Shown: piece by piece, positions 14,601 through 29,100 of the stretch | Layout: every line of letters starts with the position of its first letter | How positions within the stretch are numbered: the stretch's first letter is position 1 | Assembly (NCBI GenBank): GCA_033961575.1 | Contig: CM066739.1 | Coordinates: 70,432,559-70,496,558, forward strand | Reading direction: 5' to 3' | From: Aselliscus stoliczkanus | Taxonomy: Eukaryota; Chordata; Mammalia; Chiroptera; Hipposideridae | Length of the DNA stretch: 64,000 nucleotides | Program-made: the position numbers and the translations under genes | The notes under the pieces: model-generated | The model's input: only the letters and a program-made list of their open reading frames with translations | The model's database searches: none | Told to the model about the DNA's origin: nothing

Positions 14601-17600
14601 ACTTTTTTCCTTTTTCTAACTTGGACTGTCTTTTCATTCAGTTGTATGACCTTATTGTTGTCTAAACCTAGTTCCCCATAGCGCGTGTGTGTGTGTGTGT
14701 GTGTGCGTGTGTGTGTGTGTGTTTAGCATATTTGTTTTCCATTTAAGATCATTTATTCCCACTTTCCCCCTTTCCTCAACTATTCTGAGCAGTACAAACA
14801 CCTCAGGTGTAAGCTCTTTTCCTCTTTATTCATAGACGTCACTACTATATGTTGATAGCATTCATTTGTTATTCAGTGTTTTAGAGATGAGAAATTTTAA
14901 TAGATATGAGAAAAGAAAACACATGACAGGTAACTTAGGATATTAATGATTCTTTAAGTACCTAAAGCAAAGCCTAATTTAGAACCATTTAGAATCACAT
15001 TGAATAAACTTCATGGCTACTTGTCTAATAAGTGTTTTCATTTTAGTTTTAGTGATGATAAGTATTGTGGATTTAATTGGACAGTAGAAATGGAAAGATT
15101 TGCCTTCCTTTTTGATCTCTTGCTCTTAAAATGTAATGATAAAATTGACTATGATAGAATTATAGTCAGCATCTTTCTTATTTAGAAATACACAAGGGAA
15201 ACTAACCTGCAATGGTTTCCTTCTATGTGCTGAACTTTTTTTTTTTTTTGATAGTAGGTATTAACTACCTTTTACAGGTGATTCTATAAACACAGGTTGG
15301 TCTGACCCTCTCATTTTTATCATTTCCTCTGTGAAAGCGCTTCCCAAATGGAATTGGACAGCTTGCTCCCAGATCATAATGCGTGTCTAACATTAACACA
15401 TTCACTCCAGTCCACTGTAAGCGACCTCCCACTTGAACGCCGCCAGCCTTCTTTCTAACAGAACAAGTGGGAACCCCTGTGAGGACAAAGGGACAGAGTC
15501 AAACAACTGCATGTCATTTCCTTCAGGTCACATCAATTCAGTTGTGATCACCTTTCTTTCTCCTAGGAAGTGAATCAGGGTTGCCACATATAAATGATAA
15601 GAGCAACCTGTTATGAATATTACTTTTTCATACAACGAATGATTTTGAGGCCCTGCTTTCTTTTAGATGGCTTGTCATCTTAACTCCTCTCTCCTTCTAT
15701 GCTGTGGCCACACTGGGTCCTTGCTGTTCCCAGATATACGAAGCCTTCTTCTGCCTTAGGGCCTTTGCTCTAGCTCTTCCCTTTCCCTGGAAAAAATAGC
15801 CCCCAATCTTTAGATGCCAATTCTGTGGTACCAATCTGCCCTCAGCTCATGGTCTCCTTCTTAGAGAGGCCTGTCCGGACTATCCAACTGAAGTGACTTC
15901 GTATTACAGTACCCTCTTCTTTTCTTCAGTGCATTGATCACGGCCTGAACTATCTTTTAATATTTGCTGACTACTTTGTCATCAATGTACTCAGAATATA
16001 AGCAGAATTTGCAACGATCTTGTGCAGCACCTAGAAGAATGCCTGAATAGTAGCAAACGATTCACATTTGCTGAATGTGTTGGCTAGATTATTTTTGTGG
16101 ACTCCTATCCCCTAGAGAGAGACAGTGTGGGACCCATTCATACCCTGCCGCTCCCCAGCTGTGTCACTTTCGAGCTGAATTTCATTTATTTCATCCTCCA
16201 TTTGTAGATATTCCCGATCTCACATATCTGTCATAAGATCTAAACAAGATAATGTATGAGGAAATGTTTTTTAAACCAGTAAAGACCTATAAAGGGTTCG
16301 TGCTGCATAGCTTAGATTTAATACCAGGGCCTGGGCTAAGTAATTCCCATGCATTCATTGTCTTCATCCTTGCAGCACCTTTATTTGCTAGATTCTTTTA
16401 CCCCCATATTACAGATGAACAAACTAAGAGTTAAAGACAATAATTAGTTTACAATTGCTAATGCTGGACTCATGCCCAGATCTCTTTGTCTCCAAAGCCT
16501 GAGGGCCTAGCCATATGGAATTCTATCTCACAGATTTACATAACAAATATTTTTATACCCTAAATGTTAAATAGTTGTTTACTTCATTCTCTCTCTCTCC
16601 TTTTTTTTTTTTCTTTTTAAAGATCCTGACGAGTTTGAGCGAATATATGAGCCTCTGGATGTCAAAAGTAAAAAGATTCACGTAGTGGACAGTGGCCTCA
16701 CGTTTAACCTACCTTACCCCTTGATCCTGAGACCTCAGAGGGGAGTCGATCTCATCATCTCCTTTGACTTTTCTGCAAGGCCAAGTGACTCTAGTCCTCC
16801 ATTCAAGGTAAGGAGAATTTATGTAGCATTCAGTTATCGACCACATTGTTTTGCATGCTTTGTAGGCATCTTAGTCCTCTTGACCCCAACTTCTTATCCT
16901 TTTAACCTATTTTCTACATTATTATGAGTACTATTTCTTAAACACAGGTATGGTTCAACCACTCCCCTGCTTAAGAAATATTTAAATTGTTCTCCATGAC
17001 CCACATTAAAGTTCAGAGCCCGAGCAGGACAAGAATGATGCAATGTATCTCAAGTTCTGGAAGGAAATTAGGCTGAGATGTGGGAGTGAGTGGGTATAAG
17101 TTCATGAAAACCAAGCATGGGGAATAGATACTGTGAGAAAAGAAGAGAAGAGAAGAGGTCCTAAAATAGTATCTTGAAGATTCAAGAACAACATCAGAGG
17201 AAAAGGATGAAACCAAGAAAGTGTGCAGTGTTATGAAAACCACTTGAGGGCCGGCCGAGTGGTGCAGTGGTTAAGCGCTGGCTTGGGATGCCAGCGGCCC
17301 CAGTTCGGGTCCCACATATGAGGGCCAGTGACACTGCCCTCTTAAAAAAAAAACACTTAAAGATATGAAGGTATTTGAGAGGGAAGTCTTTCGTGAACTG
17401 GACAGATCAGTTTCAGTAGGATTGTAAGAGCAGAAATTATATTCTAGTGATTTGAGGGATGAGTGGAAGTTAAGAAAATGCAGACAGTTCTCTAGACTGT
17501 CCAGGGAAGAAGATGGACTATATTTGCAAGAGGATATGATGAAAATTGTGTGTGTGTATGTGTGTGTTGGGGTATTTTACTAATTGTAGCTTTAAACCTG

Positions 17601-17759
17601 TAGATATTTCCAGTTGTGCATCTCATACCTGTGCTTCTCTCTCCCCCATATGTGTATATCTCTCTTATAGCATTTCATTCATTCACCCACACAAAAAATG
17701 TCTTACACACTCACGTTTTGGCCGGCATTTATCAGGCAATTAGAACCAAATGATTAAAA

Positions 17760-17815
<56 letters not shown>

Positions 17816-20800
17816 CCCTAGCCCCCATGGAGTTCATAGACAGTGAAAGAAATGTAAATAAATACCAACAAGACACCATGAAAATTGCTGCATTAGTAGA
17901 ATTTACTAGGTCCTTCGTACTGAAACTATGGCCTATGGAGGTCAAGAAAGATAACAGCTGAGGTGCTTCTAAAGAAAGTTCGAGGTGTCCCGGGTGGAAG
18001 GAGCAATAACGGTCGTGGTCTTACTTGGGTGAGGCCACAGTGCAGCCCAGCAATCTCTATATTGCCTACTTAGAACTTTTCTCATTTCTCCACAGGGCAG
18101 ACTTTTATTCTCCCTATGCCCCTGACTCTACTAACTCTATCCTCTCACCCTCAAAACATAATGTTGGGCCGGCTGAGTGGCGCGGTGGTTAAGCGCTGGC
18201 CTCGGAAGCCAGCGGCCCCAGTTCGGATCCCACATGTGAGGGCCAGTGACACTGCCCTCAAAAAAAAAAAAAAAACAAAAAACAAAAAGCAAACAAACAA
18301 AAAAAACATAATGTTGACTCCTACTTCCTATAAAAGCTTGAAGTCATCACATGAGCCCTTTCTTAACTTCCCTTCTCTGTGCCTAACGATGAAACTCCTT
18401 CCATAGTCATTACTCCCTCCCTTCCCTCTTGCCCCAATATAGACATTTCTATATATGCACCACCTGCACTTTTATATCTCCTTTACACTCCTCACCCCTG
18501 TAGTCTTCCCAGGGCTGTGACTCCACCATATATGTCACCTCTCCACTCTCCGATAATATCTTTGTTGATGACTTCTGGTCATCAGCCTTTAAACGTGCTT
18601 GAGTCTTTTCTGTTAACAACCTACCTCTCTCCCTGATATGTACAGAGGGTGCCAAAGAACTATATACACATTTTAAGAAAGGAAAAACACTGCATTAAAA
18701 TGGTAATACTCAATATATACCGATAACAAAAGATGAATACAAGTCACATGTATACATTTTTTTGACACCCCTGGTATATATCTCCTTTTATTATGGGTTT
18801 CATATAACATGAAACCTATTACTCAGAAATAATGAATTGTATTTTCAGAGACTAAATATAAAAGAAATTGCAATATATTACATATAATATATTTCCAAAA
18901 ATGAACTTCAGAAAGTTCAAAGTGAAAATGAATTTTTCAGGATCACTTGGAATATTGAAAGTGATTTTTCTAAACTTATGATTGTTGTTATGATTATCAT
19001 TATAAAAATATCCATGTTTATATAGATCTAAAAGATTACTCAAATATAATGTTTAAATTGACAAAAATATAATACTATGAATGTCAAAGTAGGTTACTTA
19101 TTTTAGATACAATATAATAAGGTTTAAAAATTGATGAGGAATCTACATAAAATCTTTTGGTAGGAGGAGAGAAAATCCAATGTAATAACGGGATATATGC
19201 AATATGATTTTATTAAGGTGATTAATGAGTAAATAATTTTCTATATTTGAGACTGTAGTATGGATGACATTTGTAATACAAGAGTAGAATATAAATGCTT
19301 GGCAAAATATTAGAACCATTAACTTTATTTCACAGTTTTTGATATAAGCATTTCATAAGGATAGTTAAATCTCAGATTTTGTCAGGGTATAGAATGATAG
19401 ATATCATAGCTTTTGATAAAGGCAACAATTTCTTATATCTACCTTGTAACTGGCCTTGAAAGTTGATGACATCAATATCAGTGATACTGGAATTTTTTTG
19501 TTTCGTTTGTTTTAGGGTAGTAGTCACACACCCTGATAAATAGTTCAGATATAAAGAGCCTCATGATTCTGAACAGTATTCTTGTATACTGAATTAAGAA
19601 AAGCAGCTCTGTGTTTCATTTTGTCTTTTTGTTGTTGTTGTTGTTAACCATTTAATAACTTAGATATGTGCCATGCAAATTTAGTTTACCATTAGGGTCC
19701 ATTCTATGAGAATTCTAATAGGATTTGTCTTTGATATAGGTCATGAAAATAAGCCAGAGTTTTCATAATCAAGTGTGCAAAATAAACAGGCTGTGAATTT
19801 AGAGGTGGGGGCAAAGCTTTGGATCTTTTGAGAAGGAAGCAAGAAATATAGGAGAATTCAGAGTTTACACCTGAATATTTTTTTTCTTTACTATACTAAA
19901 CTTTATAGAGAGTAACAGATTAGAGTAATTGTGCCATAAATTATGTTATTTTATATTATGTTGCCATATATTGGACATAAATCTAGCTCAATTTTTCAAT
20001 GCTTAATGACCAGAAGCCAGAAAAATGGGTTCATTCTCTTAAAAATAAAAGGAAAGAATCTTGAAGGAGAAAAAGAGAGAAAAAGGAAATGAGGGAAGGA
20101 AAAAAAGGAAGGGAGAAGGAAGGAAAATTTGAAATGAGCCAGGCTTCACAAAGTAATATATCTAAATTAATTTTATTTCCCTGTATTTTTCTGAAGGTCA
20201 AAATTCCATTTAAACCCACAAATAATGGAAAAAGCATCTGTGTTTTTCCATGTTAACCTGATTTATTTGTTGACGTTAGGGCTTGATCATTGTTTTAGAA
20301 TTTCAGCATATGATTTACTTAATGATTTTTAGGTTGGGTCACACCATCGTGGCCATACCAGTCCAAGTGGTAGCTTTGTGGACATCAATCCATCATGGCT
20401 GAAGAAGGGAATTGCATGTTATTAAATGTAACATTTACAGATTTACTTCTCTAATTTGTTTCCTAGGGCCAGTGTAACAAATTCTTTCACAGTTCTAACA
20501 AATTCTTTCACAGTTCTAGAAGCCAGAAGTTGAAATCAAAGAATCCTCAGGGCCTTACGCCCTCCAAAGCCTCTATTGGAAAATTCTACCCTGCTTTTTC
20601 CAGCTTCTGGTAGTTCCCGGGCTTGTATAACACCTTTCTCAGTCTTCATATGGCCTTCTCTGTGTATGTCTTCTTATGAGGACATTTGTGTCTTATAAGG
20701 ATATTTGTCATTGAATGTATAATTCAAGATAATCCATGATGACCTCAATAACATTTGCAAAAACCCTCTTTCCAATTAAGGTTATATTCACAAGTTCTGG

Positions 20801-23093
20801 AGGGGTTAGGGCATGGATTTGTCTATTGGAGGACCACCATTCAACGCACTACACCTGTATTGGTTTTTGAAGATCAGATGTCATGTTATGAGTAGATGTA
20901 CCCAACATGAATTTCTCCTTATACATTTTTGTGAATTTATAGTAACCTCTTAGTGAAGAGGAGCTAACGAGGACTGCAACATTCTATGTAAATTCTACAC
21001 ACTATTAGATCTAGAAAATCATTTTCATGCCTATCGCATTATAAAGGTCTTGGATCCTAATACCAGCATGTTTTTGTTTGGAAGTGAGAATGACCAAGAC
21101 CACAAAATAATGAATTACAAATTATAGTTTCTAGCCACTGTATCTTATTAGTTGCTTCAATAATTTTTAAAGATTCTGTAAATTTACCTATATACTTATG
21201 TTCCATACCTTCCTCTAATCTAAAAACAGGTTTTAAATAATGAGAAATATCTTAAAAAGCATATACCCTAGTTTGTACTGAGAAAAAATCTCATTTCCTA
21301 TGAAGAAAAGCTATTTTATTATGAACAGATAGATATAAATATATTTATTTATCAATATATATTTATCTACATATATAAATAAGTAAATATGGCATATACA
21401 TGTCATTTGCACTGTAGTTTGAATAACATTCTGTTATGTATGTTGTTTCCTGTCTTTCAAGATGTTTTAGTACTGAAAAATGAGCACAAACATTTTGTAA
21501 GATATCATTTTGAAGAATACGATCAAACTTTTATCTCCAGAAAAAAAATTTTAATTATTACTATGGAATTTACCATGAATCAGTCGATGGAAATCTGTTT
21601 GCTAGTTTGGAAACACTAGCAAGTTCTTTTTTCTCCTTATTCTCATGCAATTGATTCACAGTGTGAACTTTTGGTTTTATTTTGATGTTGAATGTCTGGA
21701 ATGAATAATTGTAAACAGTGCTAGACAAGAAATAACAGGTATCAAATAACAACCAAAATGGATAGTTAGAATAGAATAGAGCTCTGGCATATTACTATAA
21801 TTTGTGGAACAGCAATTATTTTGCTCACTACATTCTTTTCAAATACCCTTTTCAAACGTGACACAGACTAAAGTCTGTGTCATTGTCTCTGTCTTTACAA
21901 GCAGACAAATGAGACATCAGAGAGGAGATGGTTTTCCATTCTGTAATCACTGTCTTTATAGTCATTGGTTTTTAATCTTTCCACATCAGGATATCATGTA
22001 AAGAAAGGGAAAGCTTCCATTTCTTCCTAATTCCAGCATAAAATATCTAAAAATAGCTTGGTCTTTTACCTCATGAAATTCCCTTTTCCTCTTTCTCCAC
22101 ACATCCACTCATCATTTGTCATACTCTTGAGTCATGTTTGTAAACACTAGTAAGCTCTTTTTTCTCCGTATTCTCACGCAATTGATTCACAGTGTGAACT
22201 TTTGGTTTTATTTTGTTGTTAAATAGTCTGGAATGAATAATTGTGAACAGTGGTAGACAAGAAATAACAAGCTGAATTCAACAGAACAGGGTGGGAGGGG
22301 AAGAGTGATACAGGTTTTCTCAAGTTTCAAACAAGAAAATACTCATGTACCTGGGATTTTTCAGTAAAATATCATCATATTTAGCTTAATAGTATGTGAC
22401 AGAAAGGCTTTAATATATGTTAAATCTTTTGTTGTCTCGTGTTTTTATCCCTTTGTAAATGGCTTCTAGAGACTTGTTCAACTTAAAATTCACAACATTC
22501 CAGAAGCATCAAGAAGAGTGAAAGTTCAATGAAAAGTGTGTTTTTCTCTAAATGTAAGGTGCTGTTTTAGAGTCCTTGTTTCCTGAAATATGAATTCCTG
22601 AGTTTTAAGAAACACATCATCTCATTTAACCCTCACAGCAATCCGAAGGAAGATGATAGTGTTAACTTTATTTTACAGTGGTAGCAAATGAGATGCTGAG
22701 AATTAAGAGACAGGTAAAAGGAGTTTGGGAGCCTACGATTCCAAGGGTACTGAACATCCTAGTCCCTGTGCATTCGGTTGGTTGGTCAGTTGTTGTTGTT
22801 ACTTACGACCCCCGTGGTATCATTAGGGGAATGCTTTAGCCCCCAAAATAATTCCGATAGCAATCTTATGAGCTATGTATTATTAGTACTATCCTTATTT
22901 TATACTTCAGGACATTGAGTGTGAAAACATTCAGAAATTTGCCAAGGTCCCATAGCTAGTACTTTATGTCAGGCAATCTGACCCCAGCATCAGTTTCTTA
23001 TTTGTCCTGCTTTCCCTTAAGCTGCACATACATAGAAATAAGCTCTATTCACGGTACCTCTCCACATTGATTTATATTGATTTAAAATTTGAT

Positions 23094-23146
<53 letters not shown>

Positions 23147-26100
23147 GTGTTTGCTTGCTCACTTTCTTAGTCAGCCTTGATGCAGAAACAAACCTAAAAT
23201 CTCAGTGGCCGATGACAAACGTATTTCTCGGTCACATTACATGTCAGCAGCTGTTTATCAGCTGGTGGGGCTGTCCTGTGTGTCTTCTCATTCTGGTGGG
23301 CAAGTTAATCCTCTTACCAGGAAGGGAGCTAATATGTGGAAACAAACACACAATCCACCACACCCATTAACTAAACTCTTTGTACCTCTGCATGGCCCCC
23401 TCTTAGCTACCACACGTATACTAACAATATGCTGAGGCCAGAAGCTCAACTTCTCTTCATAAACAGAAGAAAAAAAAAATCTGATTCAGAGTAACTTAAA
23501 TATTTTCGTATACATAAAATTTATTAATTGCACTTAGTTGTGTGGAGGTGATATAGATAAAAATGTGGTAATAACAGAGTGTTCCTAATTCTTCATCAGA
23601 TTCTTTGACTCCTAAGGGTTAAAAAAAATTCACATGGCTTATAAATACCCAGAACCTGTAATAGTTTTGTTTTCCTATCGCAATTATATCAATATAATTT
23701 CATTCAGTTCAGTTCATCAATAAATTTTCCAATGGAGCTAGCCCTGTGCCAAGAATTAACATAACAATTCTGAGTTCATTCATAGAGTACTTACATGTTT
23801 TTTTGAGATTGATGAACTTTTTGAGAATAGGGTCATTATTCATTTTAGCAAGGAGTACACTGCTAGCACATAGTAACCACCTAATGAATATTGAAGGAGG
23901 ACCAACTGAACAAGTGAAGACTGAGAATTCCGAAATGCCTTTTTCCCTCTTCCATAGGAACTTCTCCTTGCAGAAAAGTGGGCTAAAATGAACAAGCTCC
24001 CCTTTCCAAAGATTGACCCTAATGTGTTTGATCGAGAGGGGCTAAAGGAGTGCTATGTCTTTAAACCCAAGAATCATGATGTGGACACAGATTGCCCAAC
24101 TATCATCCACTTTGTTCTGGCCAACATCAACTTCAGAAAGTACAAGGCTCCAGGTACGTTGGGAATACACTGTTTTCTGTAAGTAGAAATCTGTTGAAGA
24201 GCAAGACTGATATTAAGCAGGTTCACACGGGCACTTGCTCTAGCAGCTCTTATCACAATTTTGAATGCTTCCCTACCTTGATAAATAGCTACTATCCTGA
24301 GACCCCCAAGTACTCCCCATCTTTCTCACTCCAAGATCCCCTGGGTCCTTCACAATCCAAAAACTGGAGGGTTAACAGCCAGCTCAGTAAAAGCAGATCT
24401 GGGGTGTTACTCCAAAACATTGGATTATGTTTGCTCTGACTGGCTGGCACTCTTATCATGAAGGCTGTTAAATATTTTGAATATCACAATTGTGAAGGGA
24501 GCCCTTGTTTCAGAACAAATCATACAAAAGTTCTGGGAATTTTAGCTGACCATGAGATGAATGTAATCTAGCATTCCAACATGGCTGATAATTTCATGTT
24601 GCCATGTTATATTTCATAGAAGAAGAGAGTGAAGTTCAAAGCACAGTCACCATGCTGTGCTATTCAGGGAAGCCTATAAACTCTTCAGCATCCTGGAATA
24701 TCTAGAGATTGACAGGCAGAATGCTGAAGGCCTAAAAATCCAATTATTTTAGGACCAAACATGTAGTTGTAAAAGGAAAGACACACACAAAAAAATCGTA
24801 CTGAAAGATTGAACAGGAGACTAGGGGGAAGAAAGTGGTTTTTCTACATGGTGGAGGAAGACAGAGAAAGGATGGATAAGGATGGAAGTTATGAGTCATA
24901 ATTCAAAACAAGAGAAGGAAGAATTGTCATTTTAGTTATTGAACAGTGGAGTACTTGAAACCTAGAGAATTTTCTATCACTTAAATCTCAAGGAAAGGCT
25001 TCACAGGGGATTCTGTGGCATGGAGACAATTAGATCATGTTTGGTTTGGGTTCCCCCAGAAGCAGGTGCTGAGCAAAGGATTCAAGTACTATAATGGTTT
25101 ATTTGGGTGAATTTAGGGAGCTTTAGTAAGGAAGGGGAAGTGACACAAGGAAGGAAGGCAGACAAGAAAAGATGTGTTAGTGAGTCAGCTGAACTTTATC
25201 CTGCTGGGAAACTCAAGGAAATGAAATAGAACCTGTGCTCTAGAATCATCCTTCCCACCCACACAGCAAGAGACAGGAGAACTGGAGTAATTATATCTTA
25301 ACTCCCCAAAGTCTTTGGTTGACTGCTGCCTGGGGCAGAGCGTTATTTACCAGGATTCCCAACTTGCTTCTAGGAAGCAAAGGGGCCTTCCAAAGTTGCA
25401 GGGAAGGGTAGAAGGCCCTTAGGCACAGAGATGCAGATATGGGCAATTGGAAGCTGTCCAGTTAAAGCACACAGAAATTCTCACCCAGGGCCTATAAGTA
25501 GAGGCACAGTGGTGTATAATACAGACTGCGTGCCCTCAGTGGGGACTCCCAGTGTCATGTCTGTGACTATGTGTAAGTTTTATTCCCTGGGTTTTAAGGA
25601 TATTTTGTAGTTTTCAAAATAACACCATTTGAGACTCTTCTGATATTTAGGTGTTCTGAGAGAAACCAAGGAAGAGAAGGAAATAGCCGATTTTGACATT
25701 TTTGATGACCCTGAATCACCATTTTCAACCTTCAACTTTCAATATCCAAATAAAGCCTTCAAAAGGCTGCATGATCTGATGTACTTCAACACTCTGAACA
25801 ACATGGATGTGAGTATCTCCTGCGATCACTGACAACGTCCAATACTTCATCTCACGTAAATATGGCGGTACCTCTTTAGTTCATTAAAACTAAGGTTTAT
25901 GAATGACACCACCTAAATTGTTCCATTTTATTTTTTATGAAATATTTTATTGATCTCCAGAAGAACCCTATAAAATTCACAAATAAGAAAGCTAATACCC
26001 CTAAATTGGAAAAGCCAACATTTTATGCTATTATTTGATTGGCATATTGGTTAATACTCAGCTTTTTTGCCCAAGTTTCTAATGTATTCGTCACATAGTA

Positions 26101-29100
26101 ACAAAAATTAGAAGTAGGAAGAAAAGTGATAAAAAGGAAATATAAAATTAGGAAAGTGAATGTAACTAGAAGTGTAGTTAACCTGCACAAATGTCATATA
26201 TTTTAATGGGTATACTCATGGTTTTAAATGTCTTTATTTTGGGGGATCTTGGTAATAGCTATTAAACTAGCAGCTTCCCCATTTTTAGCCCTACATCAAG
26301 TATGCTTTGTTTTAGAAACTTTAGAAATAAGCCATTCTCTTCAGTATAATCATGCCTACCACTGGTGTGTCTATGCTAAGATTCTTTGTCCATGTGAAAT
26401 CTTTAGTCTCTAACTCACCATTTAGAAACATTGTTATGTAATTGGAATCATGTTGGCTGTTAGGTCCAAATCTTAGTGTCTTGACAAATCGTTATCAGTT
26501 GTGAAAGTCCAAGTTCATTCACCTAATTGGATTTTGCACATTAGAAAAATAGAATAACAGGAAAAAAGAAAGAAATTAAATAGAGAAGGGAAGGTATTGT
26601 TGCCGGAGAGTGGGCCCTTCTTGGTGCAATGTCCAGGTTCTTGGCATCTCGAGCAAAGAATTGGATGAGAAACCAAGGCAAAGTAGTGAAAAAACAGTTT
26701 ATTAGAAGAGACAGTACACTCCAAAGAAATAGAAGCGGGCCTCGAGCAATAGAGAATTCCTCAAGGGCCCATTATTAGAAGAGAAATTACACTCCAAAGA
26801 GTTTGGAGCGGGCCAAAGGAAGGAGTGCAAAAGGCGTCCAAGGGCTCAAGAGGCTCAAGGCTCAAGGTGGCATTATTAGGAGAAAAAGTACACTCTAAAG
26901 GGTTTGGAGCGGGCCTCGAGCAAAGGCAAGGCTCAAAACATTCTAGGGACTCTGACTGGCTATAACTTGGGAGTTTTTATCCCCTTTCTTCTAGAATAGG
27001 CTATTCCTCTCTGGGCGTGGGCCCACTTGATTGACACCTGTGATTGACAAGAGGCTATTACCTCACCTTTTTAAACTGTGCAGGTGTGAGTAACTGGTCT
27101 AATCCAGTTGGGTATTTTGTACCCATTTGTTTCCCCTCGGGTAGCTAATTACAATGAAATGGGGAGGCTTTGGATGGTCGCATTCTGTGGATTGTGTTGG
27201 ACATGCAGGAATGCAGAGACCCAATGCCTGCCTCTAACTGCCTGCCTAGTTTTCCCTTTGAGAGACGTGATCCCCATAAAATCTCTATGGGAAGTTGAGG
27301 AACAGGAGGTCTTTTCTTCTGTATCTGCTTCCTGCTGGGCAGGGGCTTAGAGCTAGTTGTCCCTGCCTATTGGGGGATCACCGATCTCTCACCCTAGCTG
27401 ATCTCAGATGAGGGGAAGGGGTCTTGAGCTCTGCCTGGAAGACTGTGCTGGCTTCTTTGGTCACGACTGGCAATCTTGTTGGGGTGTCCTCTGTATCCCT
27501 ATGGCCCATGAATGAGGAAAAATAGATTTTAATTAATAGATCCGTATGATGCCTGTCAGCTCTTATGGAGCCTGTGGCCATTCAACCGGTCACTCAGGTG
27601 GTATCAATTGTCCACAGGTGAAAAAGATAAAGCCTGAACAAAAATAGAGTGCCAACATAACCACCCTGACTTATAGCTCATCAACTGTTAATTTTCCAGA
27701 AACCGTTTAATTAAGCAGGTTTTAATTGCTTCCAAGAACTTTTCTGGCACAGCATGTAGAAGCAAGGTCCTGGGCTTTACACCATGTGCAGATCCCAGAT
27801 GGGCCACTTGTGTAACTTTAAATAAGTTACTTAAGTATTTTGGGCCTCAGTTTGCTCATCTCTAAAACAGGTGTAACAGCATGTAACATAATGGCAGTAG
27901 TGACTCTTTAATCAGGTGATGTATGAACAGTTCCCTGCAAACAGAAGCTACTCAATAAACAGGGACCTTACCTATGAGTCCCTGTATCCTGTAACATGAT
28001 GGCTATACCTCCAGACCTTTGCAAATGCCCAGAATTAAGAATATAGACAAGTCTGAACAGGTAATAGCAGCCTAGGCAGTAAATAAATATTTTTTAAATG
28101 AATGATTGTAGGTTTCCTCTTAAATGATATGACCATCGAGACTTGTTTTCATGTGATCCTTGGTCGTGTGTATGCGCGTGCACGCGCATGTGTGCACCTC
28201 ATACCCAGGTAAGACTTCCGGTTTTCACCGACATTTTTTGTCCCTTGAGATGACTCCCACATCTCCCATATTTTACCAAGAAGACGTGGTTTTTTGGGGG
28301 GGTTTTTTTTGGTTTTTTTGAGAGCAGTCACTGGCCCTCATATGTGGGACCGAACCGGGGCCGCTGGCTTCCCAGGCCAGCGCTTAACCACCGCGCCTCT
28401 CGGCCGGCCACCAAGAAGACATGTTTTATCATAATTAAAGTGCCTTAATAAGTGACGATAAGTAAAGAGCAACAAAACGGCTGAGGTAGGAGCTGGGGAG
28501 CCCATCATTAGCTAAATCCCTCATTCCCACACCATCTGGATGGAGCAGGTTACTAATTCACACTTCAGCAACACAGCACACGTCTGTAGGAGACAGTTTT
28601 CAAGTCCAAGGCCATGAGCATTGTGGCATAAGGCACACTGTCATCTTCAATTCGCATCCTGACCTCAATTTTTTACCCTGTAAAGGCCACCCTGTCTCTG
28701 ACAGCCGTATGCTTCTGTGGTTTCCGTTTTCCCCAGTGATCCTTGCTGGCCTGCTCTCCTGAGACTAAATTCCAGTTGATCTTTAGAAAACTGCTCTGTT
28801 TGTGCTCACTTCGTGACAGCAGCCTGGGTTTGTCTTTAGCATCAGGTTTCTGCACTTACTCAATCCTCCTAAATTCCTTTTCACTGAACCTTGCCTCAGT
28901 GCTTTTACAATGGCAGTATTTCATGTTTGTTTTTGCAGAAACCTCACATATAGTGACTTATACTGGTAGACATGTGGTATGTGGGAAACACAGAGGCTCT
29001 GGAGTCAGACCAGATTGGGTGTTCACATCTTCTCGGGCTGCCTCTTGGTTGCATGGTCTTGGGCATGTTGGGTAGCCTTCCCCAATTTAACCTTCCCCAT

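Larger units (their letters stand above)
10065..16622 (+). other. PLA2G4A intron (6.6 kb)
   Basis: Recognised contents are a Tigger-like MITE (14131-14267), a (GT)n (14684-14721), an L2 (15690-16085) and a MIR (16320-16497). 10065-14130 is AT-rich unique-looking sequence in which I recognise nothing. It ends with a strong pyrimidine tract (16589-16618). Confidence 0.8.
16808..23957 (+). other. PLA2G4A intron (7.2 kb)
   Basis: It contains two sense SINEs (17248-17353, 18167-18302), (CA)n (17760-17812), a mariner MITE (18643-18774), a MaLR-like LTR (20466-20862), a local direct duplication (21608-21739 and 22139-22269), two MIRs and (GT)n (23096-23142). 18780-20465 and 20863-21607 are AT-rich with nothing recognised. 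23160-23460 has a non-simple, unclassified look. Confidence 0.8.
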
